64,000 bases of DNA from Falsiroseomonas bella (GTDB lineage Bacteria > Pseudomonadota > Alphaproteobacteria > Acetobacterales > Acetobacteraceae). This document shows positions 44,694 to 53,579 of this stretch, one piece after another. How positions within the stretch are numbered: position 1 is the stretch's first letter; every line of letters begins with the position of its first letter. A program made the position numbers and the translations under genes. The stretch covers positions 124,001 to 188,000 of the forward strand of contig NZ_QGNA01000002.1 of assembly GCF_003173615.1 (NCBI RefSeq), written 5' to 3'. The notes under the pieces were generated by a model that did no database searches, was not told the origin of the DNA, and saw only the letters and a list, made by a program, of their open reading frames with translations.

Positions 44694-46712
44694 TCAAATG
44701 GCCCGCGCGGCGATCTCTCCTTCGCGGATCGCCGCATCCGCGCGCCGCGGCGCGAGCGCATCGCCGATGAGCTTCACGGTCAGCCCCTCGGCGCGCTTCG
44801 GTGCGAGCGTGTGGAACAGCGCGTCCTGCGCCTCCGCGCCCAGCACCAGCACGATGCTGTCGAAGCCGTCCTTCACGATCTCATCGCCGGTGTAGATGTC
44901 GCGGAAGTGGGCGGCGTCGCCGGCGATGCGCGTCAGTTCCAGGTCGGTGGCGAAGCGCAGGCCCATGCGGCGCAGCATGCCGTAGGTCTTGCCCCAGTCG
45001 CGGCTGCCGGCGAGGTCGGGCGCTGCCTGGCCGAGCCAGGTGACGAACTCCACTTCCGCGCCTTGCGACGCGAGGTATTCCGCCGTGACAACGCCCTGCC
45101 GCCCGCCGAGGCCGTCATAGACCAGCGCGCGGCGGCCGGGCGCACGGGGTTCGCGCAGCGCGTCCATGTAGGAGAGCACGTTGGGCTGGTCCGTGCCCGG
45201 CAGAGGCGCGCCGTTCCAGTTCTGCGGCCGCAGCGGCGTCCAGCCATGGCGCAGGCCCTGCGATCCGGTGGCGACGACGATCGCCTCATAGCCATCGGCC
45301 AGCAGCATCTCGGCATCGGCGATGGTCTGCAGGCGGATGTCCACGCCCGCTTTGGTCACCTGGCCCTCCAGCCAGTCCGCGATGCCGAGCAGCTCGCGTC
45401 GCGAGGGCGCGCGGGACCAGAGGCGGATCTGGCCGCCGAGCTCATGCCCACGCTCGAACAGCGTCACGGCGTGGCCACGTTGCGCGGCGGTGAGGGCGGC
45501 GCGCATGCCGCCGGGCCCGCCGCCCACGACGGCGACCTTCTTCGCGCGCTCCGCGCGTTTCAGCGTGAAGGTGCCGAGTTCCTTCTCGTTCCCCGCGGCG
45601 GGGTTGTGGATGCAGGCGATAGGCGCCTGCGCGAAGATCGAGGTCATGCACCAATTGGCGCCGACACAGGGGCGGATCTCGGCGCCCTCGTCCCGCGCGG
45701 CCTTCGCCACCCATTCGGGATCGGCGATCAGCGCGCGCGCCATGGCGACGAAGTCGCAATCGCCGGCGGCAAGGTGCTTCTCCGCCTCCGCCGGTGTCAC
45801 GATGCGGCCGACGCCGACCACGGGAATGCCGTTCGCCGCCTGCCGCACCTGCCGCGTCGCATCCATCTGGTAGCCGTGGCTCTCCGGCGAGGTGGGGTAG
45901 ATCAGCATCCGGTTGAGGTAGGTGCCGTGGCTGCAGGAGACGTAGTCGATCAGGCCGGAGGCCGTCATGCGGCCGGCGATCTCCGCCCAATCTGCCGGCC
46001 GCAGCCCGCCTTTGTGACCGTCATCGGAATTGATCCGCACGCCGACGATCATGTCCGGCCCGCATTCCTCGCGCGTCGCCTGGATGATCTCCATCACAAG
46101 GCGCAGGCGGTTCTCCAGGCTGCCGCCGAAGGCGTCGTTGCGGTGGTTCGTGGCGGGCGAAAGGAACTGGTTGAGCAGGTAGCCATGCGCCATGGAGTGC
46201 ACCTCCACGCCGTCCAGCCCGCCGCTGCGCGCGTGGCGCGCCGTGAGCCGGTAGCCTTCGCGGATCGCGTCGATATCCTCCACCGTCATCGCATGCGGCA
46301 TCTCGCGATAGACGGCGCAGGGCACGGCGGAGGGCGCCCAGACCGGCGCTCCGGAAGCGACGGAGTTCGTCTCCCGCCCGCGATGCCAGGGCTGCGCCAG
46401 CAGCAGAGCACCATGCTCATGCACGGCGGCGGCGATCTTCTGGTATTGCGGCACCATGCGCGGATCGAAGGACAGCGCCTTTCCCCGATAGGGCAGGGAG
46501 GTCTCGTGCACCGCCATGCATTCCATGGTGATGACTGCGACGCCGTGCTTCGCGCGCTCGGCGTAGTAGGCGACATGGGCGTCGGTGAAGACGTGGTCCT
46601 TCACCAGCAGCGTGGCATGCGCGCTCATCCAGGTGCGGTTGCGCGCCGTCTTCGGGCCGATGCGGATCGGGCTGAAGAGGGTGGGGTAGGGCGACTTCGA
46701 CGTGTCCTGCAT
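44694..46712 (-). CDS. TMADH/2,4-dienoyl-CoA-reductase-like flavoprotein
   Basis: A 672-residue fusion of an N-terminal old-yellow-enzyme FMN barrel (1-345) and a C-terminal FAD/NAD domain with 'VVGGGPGGMRAALTA' (about 389). The family usually also has a 4Fe-4S cluster bound by four cysteines: C-x2-C-x2/3-C-x11/12-C. Here C349, C355 and C367 remain and the second ligand is Ala (A352, 'PCVGANWC'). So the cluster may be altered or lost. 'GVEVHSMAHGYLL' supports the demethylase/TMADH-like branch. It could demethylate an N-methyl compound; formaldehyde released would match frmA nearby (inference). Confidence 0.88.
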   Translation of the reverse strand: MQDTSKSPYPTLFSPIRIGPKTARNRTWMSAHATLLVKDHVFTDAHVAYYAERAKHGVAVITMECMAVHETSLPYRGKALSFDPRMVPQYQKIAAAVHEHGALLLAQPWHRGRETNSVASGAPVWAPSAVPCAVYREMPHAMTVEDIDAIREGYRLTARHARSGGLDGVEVHSMAHGYLLNQFLSPATNHRNDAFGGSLENRLRLVMEIIQATREECGPDMIVGVRINSDDGHKGGLRPADWAEIAGRMTASGLIDYVSCSHGTYLNRMLIYPTSPESHGYQMDATRQVRQAANGIPVVGVGRIVTPAEAEKHLAAGDCDFVAMARALIADPEWVAKAARDEGAEIRPCVGANWCMTSIFAQAPIACIHNPAAGNEKELGTFTLKRAERAKKVAVVGGGPGGMRAALTAAQRGHAVTLFERGHELGGQIRLWSRAPSRRELLGIADWLEGQVTKAGVDIRLQTIADAEMLLADGYEAIVVATGSQGLRHGWTPLRPQNWNGAPLPGTDQPNVLSYMDALREPRAPGRRALVYDGLGGRQGVVTAEYLASQGAEVEFVTWLGQAAPDLAGSRDWGKTYGMLRRMGLRFATDLELTRIAGDAAHFRDIYTGDEIVKDGFDSIVLVLGAEAQDALFHTLAPKRAEGLTVKLIGDALAPRRADAAIREGEIAARAI

Positions 46713-46786
46713 GGGCCGAGCCTTGCCATCGCGCCGCGCTGCGTCAAGATTGTCCGGACAAGAGGAAACGGACGGAGCGCGGGGCC
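46713..46786. promoter_or_regulatory. Divergent intergenic region, 74 bp
   Basis: It must contain the start signals of the leftward flavoprotein and the rightward FAD-oxidoreductase operon. A local AT-rich patch lies near 46747-46765. No clear -35/-10 pair or palindrome seen. Confidence 0.3.
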
Positions 46787-48400
46787 TTGGCGGATCTCGA
46801 GACGGATCTGGTCGTGGTCGGAACCGGCGCGGCGGGCTGCGGCGCCGCGCTGGCGGGATTGGCGCGCGGGCTGCGCGTGGTGGTGGTGGAGAAATCGGAG
46901 CGGCTGGGTGGCGCCACAGCCTCCTCGCTCGGCGGGCTCTGGGTGCCGGAGAACCACCTGATGGCGGCGGCCGGGCTGAGCGACAGTCTGGACGCGGCGC
47001 GCGCGTATATGAAGTTCCTCTCCGGCGGCTACGCGCTGGCGCCGATGACGGAAGCGTATCTTCAGTCATCACGCATCGCATTGCGCGACTTCGCCGATGC
47101 CGGCGTGCCATTCCGCCTGCTGCGCGGCCTGCCGGACCACTATTACCCGCAGGCCAAAGGCTCCGTCGCCGATGGCCGGCTTGTGGAGGCGATGCCGATC
47201 GCGCGTGATGCGCTCGGCCCCTGGGGCGATCGGCTGGAGGAAGGCGTCTACAACGAGGCGGGCGTGAGCTGGGGCGACGCGATCGCCTGGGGCGGCCTCG
47301 GCGCGCGGCAGAACTGGCCGGAGCACGAGCTGGAGGCGCGGCGGCAGAGGCGCTTGTTGGCCGCCGGGCCAGCGCTCGTGGGACAGTTCCTGGCACGGCT
47401 GATGGCGGCGGATGTGCCGATCCTCGCAGGCTTCCGCGCGGAGCGCCTTATCCTGGAGGATGGCCGCGTCGCCGGCGTGGTAGGCCCGCGGCGCATCCGC
47501 GCGACGCGCGGCGTGGTGCTGGCCAGCGGCGGCTATGAAGGCAGCCCGGAACTGGTGAACCGCTTCGAAGGCCTGCCGGACTGGATGAATATCTTCCCCC
47601 GCTCGGTCGAGGGCGACGGGCTGGTGATGGGCAGCGAGCTCGGCGCCGCGGTGTGGCGCGTTCCGAACAACCTGGCGATGCTGGTGGGCTACGCGATCCC
47701 CTCGCCGACCGAGCCGGGCGAGTGGGTGTTCTTCAGCGCAGGGCTGCGCGGCCTCTCCTATCCGCACAGCATCGTGGTGAACGACCAGGCGCGGCGCTTC
47801 TGCGACGAGAGCCAGTTCCAGCATGTCGTCGCCGGGCTGACGCGCTTCGACCTCGGCGCGCATCGCCATCCCAACCTGCCGGCCTGGATGCTGTTCGATG
47901 CGCAGTATCTCCGCCGCTACAGCTTCGCCCGCCGCCCGCCCGGCGCGGACCTGCCGGACTGGGTCATGCGCGCGGATACCTTGCCGGAACTCGCCGGCGT
48001 GCTGGGCCTGGATGCCACCGCGCTCGCCGACACCATCGCGCGCTTCAACGCAGGTGCCGAGCGCGGCGAGGATCCGGAGCACGGCCGCGGTTCCTCCGCC
48101 TTCGCGCGTTCCACTGCGGGCGATCCGCATGCGAAGCATCCGAACCTGGGCACGCTGGCGGAGCCGCCCTTCTGCGCGGTGCGGATCAAACTGGGCGGGA
48201 TTTCCGCCGCGGGCCTGCTGACCGATCCCGATGCGCGCGTGCAGCATGTGCGCGGCCGCCCGATCCCCGGCCTCTACGCCTGTGGCAACGCCGCGGCGCC
48301 GACGGAATCCGGCGCGGGCTACCAGGCGGGCATTTCCCTCATGCGCGGGCTCACCTTCGGCTGGCTGGCGGCGCGGCACGCTGTGGGCGCGGCGGGATGA
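46787..48400 (+). CDS. FAD-dependent oxidoreductase (fumarate-reductase/3-ketosteroid-dehydrogenase-like)
   Basis: A 537-residue flavoprotein. The FAD-binding 'VVGTGAAGCGAAL' (G12-x-G14-x2-G17) and 'VVEKSERLGGATASSLGGLW' open the chain, and 'LYACGNAAAPTESGAGYQAG' near the C-terminus closes the FAD domain. The capping domain is variable, so the substrate is open: fumarate, urocanate and steroid-type enzymes are all in the family. It begins with TTG at 46787, nine bases after GGAG. The alpha/beta-hydrolase gene follows with ATGA overlap. Confidence 0.87.
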   Translation: MADLETDLVVVGTGAAGCGAALAGLARGLRVVVVEKSERLGGATASSLGGLWVPENHLMAAAGLSDSLDAARAYMKFLSGGYALAPMTEAYLQSSRIALRDFADAGVPFRLLRGLPDHYYPQAKGSVADGRLVEAMPIARDALGPWGDRLEEGVYNEAGVSWGDAIAWGGLGARQNWPEHELEARRQRRLLAAGPALVGQFLARLMAADVPILAGFRAERLILEDGRVAGVVGPRRIRATRGVVLASGGYEGSPELVNRFEGLPDWMNIFPRSVEGDGLVMGSELGAAVWRVPNNLAMLVGYAIPSPTEPGEWVFFSAGLRGLSYPHSIVVNDQARRFCDESQFQHVVAGLTRFDLGAHRHPNLPAWMLFDAQYLRRYSFARRPPGADLPDWVMRADTLPELAGVLGLDATALADTIARFNAGAERGEDPEHGRGSSAFARSTAGDPHAKHPNLGTLAEPPFCAVRIKLGGISAAGLLTDPDARVQHVRGRPIPGLYACGNAAAPTESGAGYQAGISLMRGLTFGWLAARHAVGAAG

Positions 48401-49254
48401 GGCTGCTGCGCCGCTTCGCGGACCTCGAATTCGGCCAGGTTCTCTATCGTGAAGCCGGCGAAGGCGGCGCGGCGCCGCTGGTGATGCTGCATGGCGCGGC
48501 GGCGGATGGCGCTTCACTGGCGGCGCTGGCCCTGTCGCTTGCCCGGACGCGGCGCGTGATCCTGCCCGACCTGCCGGGCTGCGGCGCGAGTGATCCGTTG
48601 CCCATCGAGGCGCCGGAGATCGCCGACTTCGCCGACGCGCTGATCGGGTTGCTGGACGCGCTCGGCATCGTGCGCTGCGATGTGCATGGCGCGCATCTCG
48701 GGGCGCGCATCGCAACCGATCTCGCGTTGCGCCATCCGGCGCGGGTGCGGTGCGTGATCCTGGACGGCGCGGGCTTCTACGATGATGCCGCGCGCGCACG
48801 CATGCTGGCGCAGGTCGCGCCTGAGATCGTGCCGGATGCCGAGGGCCGTTACCTGCAGGACGCGCATGCGATGTGCCGCGATTATTTCCGCTACTTCCCC
48901 TGGTTCGCCCGCGACGAGGCGCATCGGCGCGACGGGCCCGAGCCGAAGCCGGAAGCGGTGCACGCCAAGCTGATGGAAGTGCTGCGCAATGGCCGCACCT
49001 ATCGCCGTGCCTATCACGCCGCGCTGCGCTTCCGCATGGAGGATGCGCTGCCGCGGCTGCGCCATCCCGTGCTGTTGGCCGCGGCGCGCGGCGACAACGT
49101 CTTTCCCCAAGGTGCACGCGCCGCCGTGCTGCTGCCGGGCGCAGCCACGGCCGAGACGCCGGGCGCAGCCACGCCAGCCGCCGCCGCGGAGACCGCCGCC
49201 ATCTTCGCCGCCTTCCTGGACGGCATGGCTTCACGAGGAGGAGACAAGGAATGA
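48397..49254 (+). CDS. Alpha/beta-hydrolase-fold protein lacking a nucleophile
   Basis: A 285-residue alpha/beta-hydrolase fold. The oxyanion motif 'LHGAAADGAS' (31-40) is intact. The nucleophile elbow, normally G-x-S-x-G, reads G98-A-H100-L-G102, so Ser/Cys/Asp is replaced by His. The expected late catalytic His is also absent: the C-terminal segment reads 'LLPGAATAETPGAATPA' where 'GAGH' would be, within a short near-repeat (49138-49185). So it is probably a non-hydrolytic relative or an inactive or binding protein, unless His100 has a novel role. Coupled to the FAD oxidoreductase and the Bug receptor by ATGA on both sides. Confidence 0.82.
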   Translation: MRLLRRFADLEFGQVLYREAGEGGAAPLVMLHGAAADGASLAALALSLARTRRVILPDLPGCGASDPLPIEAPEIADFADALIGLLDALGIVRCDVHGAHLGARIATDLALRHPARVRCVILDGAGFYDDAARARMLAQVAPEIVPDAEGRYLQDAHAMCRDYFRYFPWFARDEAHRRDGPEPKPEAVHAKLMEVLRNGRTYRRAYHAALRFRMEDALPRLRHPVLLAAARGDNVFPQGARAAVLLPGAATAETPGAATPAAAAETAAIFAAFLDGMASRGGDKE

Positions 49255-50225
49255 GCATCACCATCGCACGCCGCGGCCTGCTGGCCGCCACCGCGCTGCT
49301 GCCGCTGCCGGCGGTGGCGCAGGCGCCCTGGCCCGCGCGGCCGATCCGCCTGGTCGTGCCCTTCGCGCCGGGCGGCACCACGGACATCGTCGCGCGCATC
49401 CTGGCGCAGCACATGCAGGAGCGACTCGGCCAGCCCGTGGTGACGGAGAACCGGCCCGGCGCGGGCGCGACGCTCGCCTCCGGCCAGGTCGCGCAGGCGG
49501 CGGCGGACGGCTACACGCTGCTGATCTCCAACAGCGCCTCGCACGGCATCTCGCCGAGCATGTTCAAGAACACGCCCTATGATCCGATGGCGGACTTCAC
49601 GCATATCGCGCTTGCGGCCACCACCTCCACCGCCGTCATCGTCAATCCGCGCTATCCGGCGCAGACGATGCCGGCGCTGTTGGAATACGGAAGGTCGCGC
49701 CCGGACGGGCTGGACTTCGCCATCTCCGGCCACGGCACCACGACGCATCTGCTCGGTATGCGCATCGGGCTGGCGACGGGGATCAGGATGAACCCGATCC
49801 CCTATCGCGGCGCGGGGCCCGCCCTGCTGGACGTGATCTCGGGCACGGTCGGCCTGATGGTGGACGGGCTGCCTTCCTGCATCGGACATATCCGCGATGG
49901 CGCGGTGAAGGCGATCGCGGTGGCCGATCCGCAGCGCAACGCCAACCTGCCGCAGGTGCCGACGCTGATCGAAAGCGGATTGCCGGGCATGACCTCCTAT
50001 TCCTGGTTCGGCGTGTCCGGCCCGAAGGGGATGCCGGCGCCCATCGTGGAGCGGCTGAACACGGAAATCCGCGCGATCCTGAAGCTGCCCGCCGTGCAGC
50101 AGCGCTATCGCGAGCTGACGGCCGATCCGTCCGACATGACGCCGGCCCAGTACACGGCCTTCATCGCCGAAGAGCTGCGCGTGTGGGGCGATGTCGTGCA
50201 GCGGACGGGCATCAGCGCGAACTGA
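49251..50225 (+). CDS. Bug-family (TctC-like) solute receptor
   Basis: Periplasmic receptor of 324 residues of the tripartite tricarboxylate transporter family. The signal peptide runs to about 'VAQA' at 24; the mature start 'WPARPIRLVVPFAPGGTTDIVAR' and 'GQPVVTENRPGAGATLASG' with 'DGYTLLISNSA' are diagnostic. No TctA or TctB gene is near, so it is an orphan receptor that must partner an unlinked transporter or act as a sensor. ATGA overlap with the hydrolase-like gene and an AGGAGGAGAC ribosome site. Confidence 0.93.
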   Translation: MSITIARRGLLAATALLPLPAVAQAPWPARPIRLVVPFAPGGTTDIVARILAQHMQERLGQPVVTENRPGAGATLASGQVAQAAADGYTLLISNSASHGISPSMFKNTPYDPMADFTHIALAATTSTAVIVNPRYPAQTMPALLEYGRSRPDGLDFAISGHGTTTHLLGMRIGLATGIRMNPIPYRGAGPALLDVISGTVGLMVDGLPSCIGHIRDGAVKAIAVADPQRNANLPQVPTLIESGLPGMTSYSWFGVSGPKGMPAPIVERLNTEIRAILKLPAVQQRYRELTADPSDMTPAQYTAFIAEELRVWGDVVQRTGISAN

Positions 50226-50233
50226 TGCGCGAT

Positions 50234-50262
50234 CCGGCGGGGGCACAGCGCGCCCCCGCCGG
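50234..50262. terminator. GC-rich 11-bp hairpin between convergent genes
   Basis: CCGGCGGGGGC (50234-50244) pairs perfectly with GCCCCCGCCGG (50252-50262) across a seven-base loop. It fills the 45-bp gap between the Bug receptor and the SDR stop codons. No T-run, so intrinsic termination is possible but weak. Confidence 0.5.
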
Positions 50263-50270
50263 CATGCTGC

Positions 50271-51071
50271 TCATCCGCAGCGCACGGACATGCCGCCGTC
50301 CACGACCAGCTCCGTGCCCGTGACGAAGCGCGCTTCGTCCGAGGCCAGGAACAGCACGGCATTCGCGGTGTCGCGCCCGTCGCCGGCGAAGCCGAGCGGG
50401 ATGCGCGACAGACGCTGCTTCACCAGCGCCTCCACGTCGCCGCCGGCACGCTGGCCCGCGAGGCGCACCTCCACCATTGGCGTGTGCATCTGCCCGGGCA
50501 CCACGGTGTTCACGCGGATACCCTTCGCCGCATATTGCACGGCCACGACGCGCGAGAGCTGGATCACGCCGGCCTTCGCGGCCGCATAGGCGACCTGCGC
50601 CGCGCCGGTCCAGCGGATGCCGGACGTGGAAGCAAGATTCACGACCGCGCCGCCGCCTTGCCGTTCCATGACCGGCAGCACGTGCTTCAGCATCAGGAAC
50701 ACGCTCTTCAGATTGGTGTCGATCTGCAGGTCCCAGACTTCTTCCGCCATCTCCACGGGGCCGCCCGCGGCCGATCCGCCGACATTGTTGACCAGCACGT
50801 CGATACGGCCATGCCGCGCGGCGATGTCGGCAACCAGGCGCGCGATCGCGGCGCCGTCGGTCACGTCCAGAACCGCCGGGCGGAAACTGCCACCCGCCTC
50901 GGCGATGCGCGCCGCCGTCTCGGCCATCGACTCCGCGTTACGGTCCACGCCGATCACGGTCGCGCCCTCCCGCGCCAGGGCCACGGCGATGGCGCGCCCG
51001 TTGCCCCAGCCCGGCCCGACGCATCCCGCGCCGGTGACGAGGGCGATCTTGCCGGTGAAGCGGGCGGACAT
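50271..51071 (-). CDS. Short-chain dehydrogenase/reductase
   Basis: A 266-residue classical SDR. Cofactor loop 'TGAGCVGPGWGNGRAIA', the 'NNVGG' motif, catalytic Ser in 'ASTSG' and Y-x3-K as 'YAAAK' are present. Its glycine-rich loop contains an unusual insert (GCVGPGWG). The C-terminus 'GTELVVDGGMSVR' fits 3-oxoacyl-ACP-reductase-like enzymes. Converges with the Bug receptor and diverges from the IclR regulator, suggesting that it is a target of that regulator. Confidence 0.9.
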   Translation of the reverse strand: MSARFTGKIALVTGAGCVGPGWGNGRAIAVALAREGATVIGVDRNAESMAETAARIAEAGGSFRPAVLDVTDGAAIARLVADIAARHGRIDVLVNNVGGSAAGGPVEMAEEVWDLQIDTNLKSVFLMLKHVLPVMERQGGGAVVNLASTSGIRWTGAAQVAYAAAKAGVIQLSRVVAVQYAAKGIRVNTVVPGQMHTPMVEVRLAGQRAGGDVEALVKQRLSRIPLGFAGDGRDTANAVLFLASDEARFVTGTELVVDGGMSVRCG

Positions 51072-51172
51072 GGGGTTCTCCGGGCTGCGCGTGGCGAGCC
51101 TCTGCTTAGCGCCGTAATTCCACTACGTGCAATGGGCTTTCATCTGGCGGAGATGTGGGCTAGAAGGCCCGG

Positions 51173-51934
51173 GTGAGGAAGCCCGAGAGAGTGCGGACAC
51201 GGTCCGCGCAGACCGCGGCGGCGCCCGCCGCGGCCGAGCCGGACGGCAATGTGCGCGCCGTGGATCGCGCGCTGGCGCTGCTGCTCGCCTTCGAGGATGG
51301 CGAGGCGACGTTGCCGCTGGCGGACATCGCGCGCCGCGCCGGCCTGCATGTGACGACCGCGCTGCGCCTGCTGGGCACGTTGGAGCATCACGGCTTCGTG
51401 CGGCGCCTGCCGGCGGGCGGCTATGCGCTCGGGCCGCAATTGCTGGTGCTGGGCGAGCGGTTCCGGCGCGGCTTGCGGCTGGAGGACCAGGTGCTGCCGG
51501 CGCTGGAGCGACTGCGCGACGAGAGCCGCGAGAGCGCCGCCTTCTTCGTGCGCGAAGGCGACGCGCGGCGCTGCCTGTTCCGCCGCGACAGCCCACAGCC
51601 GGTTCGCACCGTCGCGCGCGTGGGCGAGGTCGCGCCGCTCGGCGTCGGTGCTCATGGCCGCGCGCTGGTCGCGCTGCAGTCCGCGCCGCCGCCGCGCCTG
51701 CCGATCGTCAGCCGCGGCGAGCGCCTGAAGGAAGTGGCCGCCATCGCCGCGCCGGTGCTGGATGCGCGCGGGCAGGTGGTCGGCTCCATCGGCATCACCA
51801 TGCCGCTCTACCGCTTCGACGCGTCGGCCGAGGCGACGTGCCTGCCGCTGGTGCTGCGGGAGGCGGTGGCGCTGACCCGCGCGTTGGGCGGCGATCCCGC
51901 GCCGATTGCGGCGCTCGGCACCGCAGGAGGATAG
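51173..51934 (+). CDS. IclR-family transcriptional regulator
   Basis: A 253-residue DNA-binding regulator beginning at GTG 51173. The N-terminal wHTH covers about 27-85 ('VDRALALLLAFEDGEA', 'DIARRAGLHVTTALRLLGTLE'), and the effector-binding IclR domain runs from about 95. 'LGVGAHGRALVAL' and 'SIGITMPLYRF' are family segments. It diverges from an SDR (100-bp gap) and precedes the CMD/amidohydrolase genes; these are plausible targets. The effector is unknown. Confidence 0.9.
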   Translation: MRKPERVRTRSAQTAAAPAAAEPDGNVRAVDRALALLLAFEDGEATLPLADIARRAGLHVTTALRLLGTLEHHGFVRRLPAGGYALGPQLLVLGERFRRGLRLEDQVLPALERLRDESRESAAFFVREGDARRCLFRRDSPQPVRTVARVGEVAPLGVGAHGRALVALQSAPPPRLPIVSRGERLKEVAAIAAPVLDARGQVVGSIGITMPLYRFDASAEATCLPLVLREAVALTRALGGDPAPIAALGTAGG

Positions 51935-51936
51935 CG

Positions 51937-52503
51937 ATGGCCAGGCTTGAGATGCTGCCCGAAGAGGCGATGACGGAGGCGCAGAAGGCGGCCGTGGCGG
52001 AGGTCGTCGCCGGCATCCGCGGGCGCGTGCCCGCGCCGATGATCGCCTGGCTGCGCAACGTGGAACTAGCGAATCGCGGCCAGCGCCTCGGCGAGTTGCT
52101 GCGCTTCAAGACCACGCTGGAGCCGCGGCTTTCGGAACTCGCGATCCTGGTCTGCGCGCGGCACTGGACCTCGCACCACGAATGGACCGCGCATAAGCGG
52201 GAGGGTCTGAAGGCCGGGATGGACCCGGAGGTGATCGCCGCGATCGCCGCGCGCCGCGTGCCGGCACTGCGCGATGCGCGCGAGCAGGCGGTCTACGACA
52301 TTGCCACCACGCTGCTGCCGAAGGGCCGGCTGCCGGACGACCTCTATGCGCGCGGCACCGCCGTGCTGGGCGAGCAGGGCATGGTGGAGCTGGTCGCCAT
52401 CCTCGGCTTCTACTGCATGGTCTCGCTGACGCTGAACGCCTTCGAGCTCGGCATCCCCGGCAGCATCGCGCCGGAGCTCGAGGATCCGGAGTACGGCGCA
52501 TGA
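51937..52503 (+). CDS. Carboxymuconolactone decarboxylase-family protein
   Basis: A 188-residue AhpD/CMD-fold protein. 'LSELAILVCARHWTSHHEWTAH' carries the characteristic Cys and downstream His residues; the CxxC of AhpD is absent, so a peroxidase role is unlikely. AGGAGG lies six bases before ATG 51937, and its end overlaps the amidohydrolase (ATGA). It probably belongs to the same degradation step. Confidence 0.9.
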   Translation: MARLEMLPEEAMTEAQKAAVAEVVAGIRGRVPAPMIAWLRNVELANRGQRLGELLRFKTTLEPRLSELAILVCARHWTSHHEWTAHKREGLKAGMDPEVIAAIAARRVPALRDAREQAVYDIATTLLPKGRLPDDLYARGTAVLGEQGMVELVAILGFYCMVSLTLNAFELGIPGSIAPELEDPEYGA

Positions 52504-53540
52504 GCAACCCGGTACAGCATCACTACCTGCCGGTGCGGCCGGACTGGCTGGCGACGACGCCGGAGCCGGCGCTCGATCCCGGCCAGGTGATCATCGACCC
52601 GCATCATCATCTCTGGGACCGGCCGGGCTGGCGCTACCTGCTGCACGAGTTCCTCGCCGACCTCGACAGCGGGCACGACATCCGGGCCACGGTCTATGTC
52701 CAGGCGCGCGCCATGCACCGCGCCGACGGCCCGGAGGTGATGCAGCCTGTCGGCGAGACGGAATTCGCCAACGGCATCGCCGCGATGAGCGCGAGCGGCG
52801 GCTACGGCAAGGTGCGCGTGAATGCCGGTATCGTCGGCTTCGCGGACCTTCGCCATGGCGACGCGATCCGCCCGGTGCTGGAAGCGCATGTCACGGCGGG
52901 TGGCGGTCGCTTCCGCGGCATCCGCCACATCGCCACCTGGGATCCCGAGCCGGAACTTCTGAACCCCGCCTACACGCCTGCCGAGGACATGCTGGACAGC
53001 GCCGCCTTCCGCGCGGGCTTCGCGCATCTTGCGCCGCTCGGGCTCAGCTTCGACGCCTGGCTGTATTTCCATCAGATCCCGCGCCTGACGGCCCTGGCGC
53101 GCGCCTTCCCCGGAACGCCGATCGTGCTCGACCATTGCGGCGGCATCCTGGGCATCGGCCGCTATGCCGGCCGCCGCGACGAGGTCTTCGCTGCCTGGTC
53201 GGCCGCCATCGCGGAGCTCGCCACCTGCCCGAACGTGATGGTGAAGCTCGGTGGCCTCGGAATGCGGCTGCCCGGCTTCGGCTTCGAGACGCGGCCGCGC
53301 GCGCCGTCCTCGGTGGAGCTTGCCGAAGCCTGGCGTCCCTGGATGGAGCGCTGCATCGAGGCCTTCGGCACGGCGCGCTGCATGTTCGAAAGCAACTTCC
53401 CCGTGGACAAGGGCGGCTACGCCTATGGCGTTGGCTGGAACGCGATGAAGCGCATCGCCGCCGGCGCGAGCGCCGAGGAGAAGGCCGACCTGTTCTGGCG
53501 CAGCGCCGCGCGCTTCTACCGTCTTCCGGACATCGGCTGA
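52500..53540 (+). CDS. Amidohydrolase 2 family (PDC/LigY-like) hydrolase
   Basis: A 346-residue metal-dependent hydrolase. The metal-ligand start 'IIDPHHHLWD' has H35-H37, and 'IVLDHCGGILG' with 'MFESNFPVDKG' gives the later ligands. The family includes lactonases, decarboxylases of aromatic acids and meta-cleavage product hydrolases. The 'DHHLW' start resembles 4-sulfomuconolactonase/PDC hydrolase-like enzymes. ATGA overlap with the CMD gene suggests joint action in an aromatic or lactone pathway. Confidence 0.87.
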   Translation: MSNPVQHHYLPVRPDWLATTPEPALDPGQVIIDPHHHLWDRPGWRYLLHEFLADLDSGHDIRATVYVQARAMHRADGPEVMQPVGETEFANGIAAMSASGGYGKVRVNAGIVGFADLRHGDAIRPVLEAHVTAGGGRFRGIRHIATWDPEPELLNPAYTPAEDMLDSAAFRAGFAHLAPLGLSFDAWLYFHQIPRLTALARAFPGTPIVLDHCGGILGIGRYAGRRDEVFAAWSAAIAELATCPNVMVKLGGLGMRLPGFGFETRPRAPSSVELAEAWRPWMERCIEAFGTARCMFESNFPVDKGGYAYGVGWNAMKRIAAGASAEEKADLFWRSAARFYRLPDIG

Positions 53541-53579
53541 CGGCACCACGCTTCACGTCAACAAGCAGGAGGAACATCC

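Noticed and set aside
42032-44761. A 909-codon open frame antisense to hyuB and the isocitrate-lyase-superfamily gene
   Set aside because: Low-complexity composition rich in Arg, His and Ala, no recognisable fold; both sense genes are secure.
44811-46961. A 716-codon open frame antisense to the TMADH-like flavoprotein
   Set aside because: The sense strand encodes a complete conserved flavoprotein; the antisense frame has no family features.
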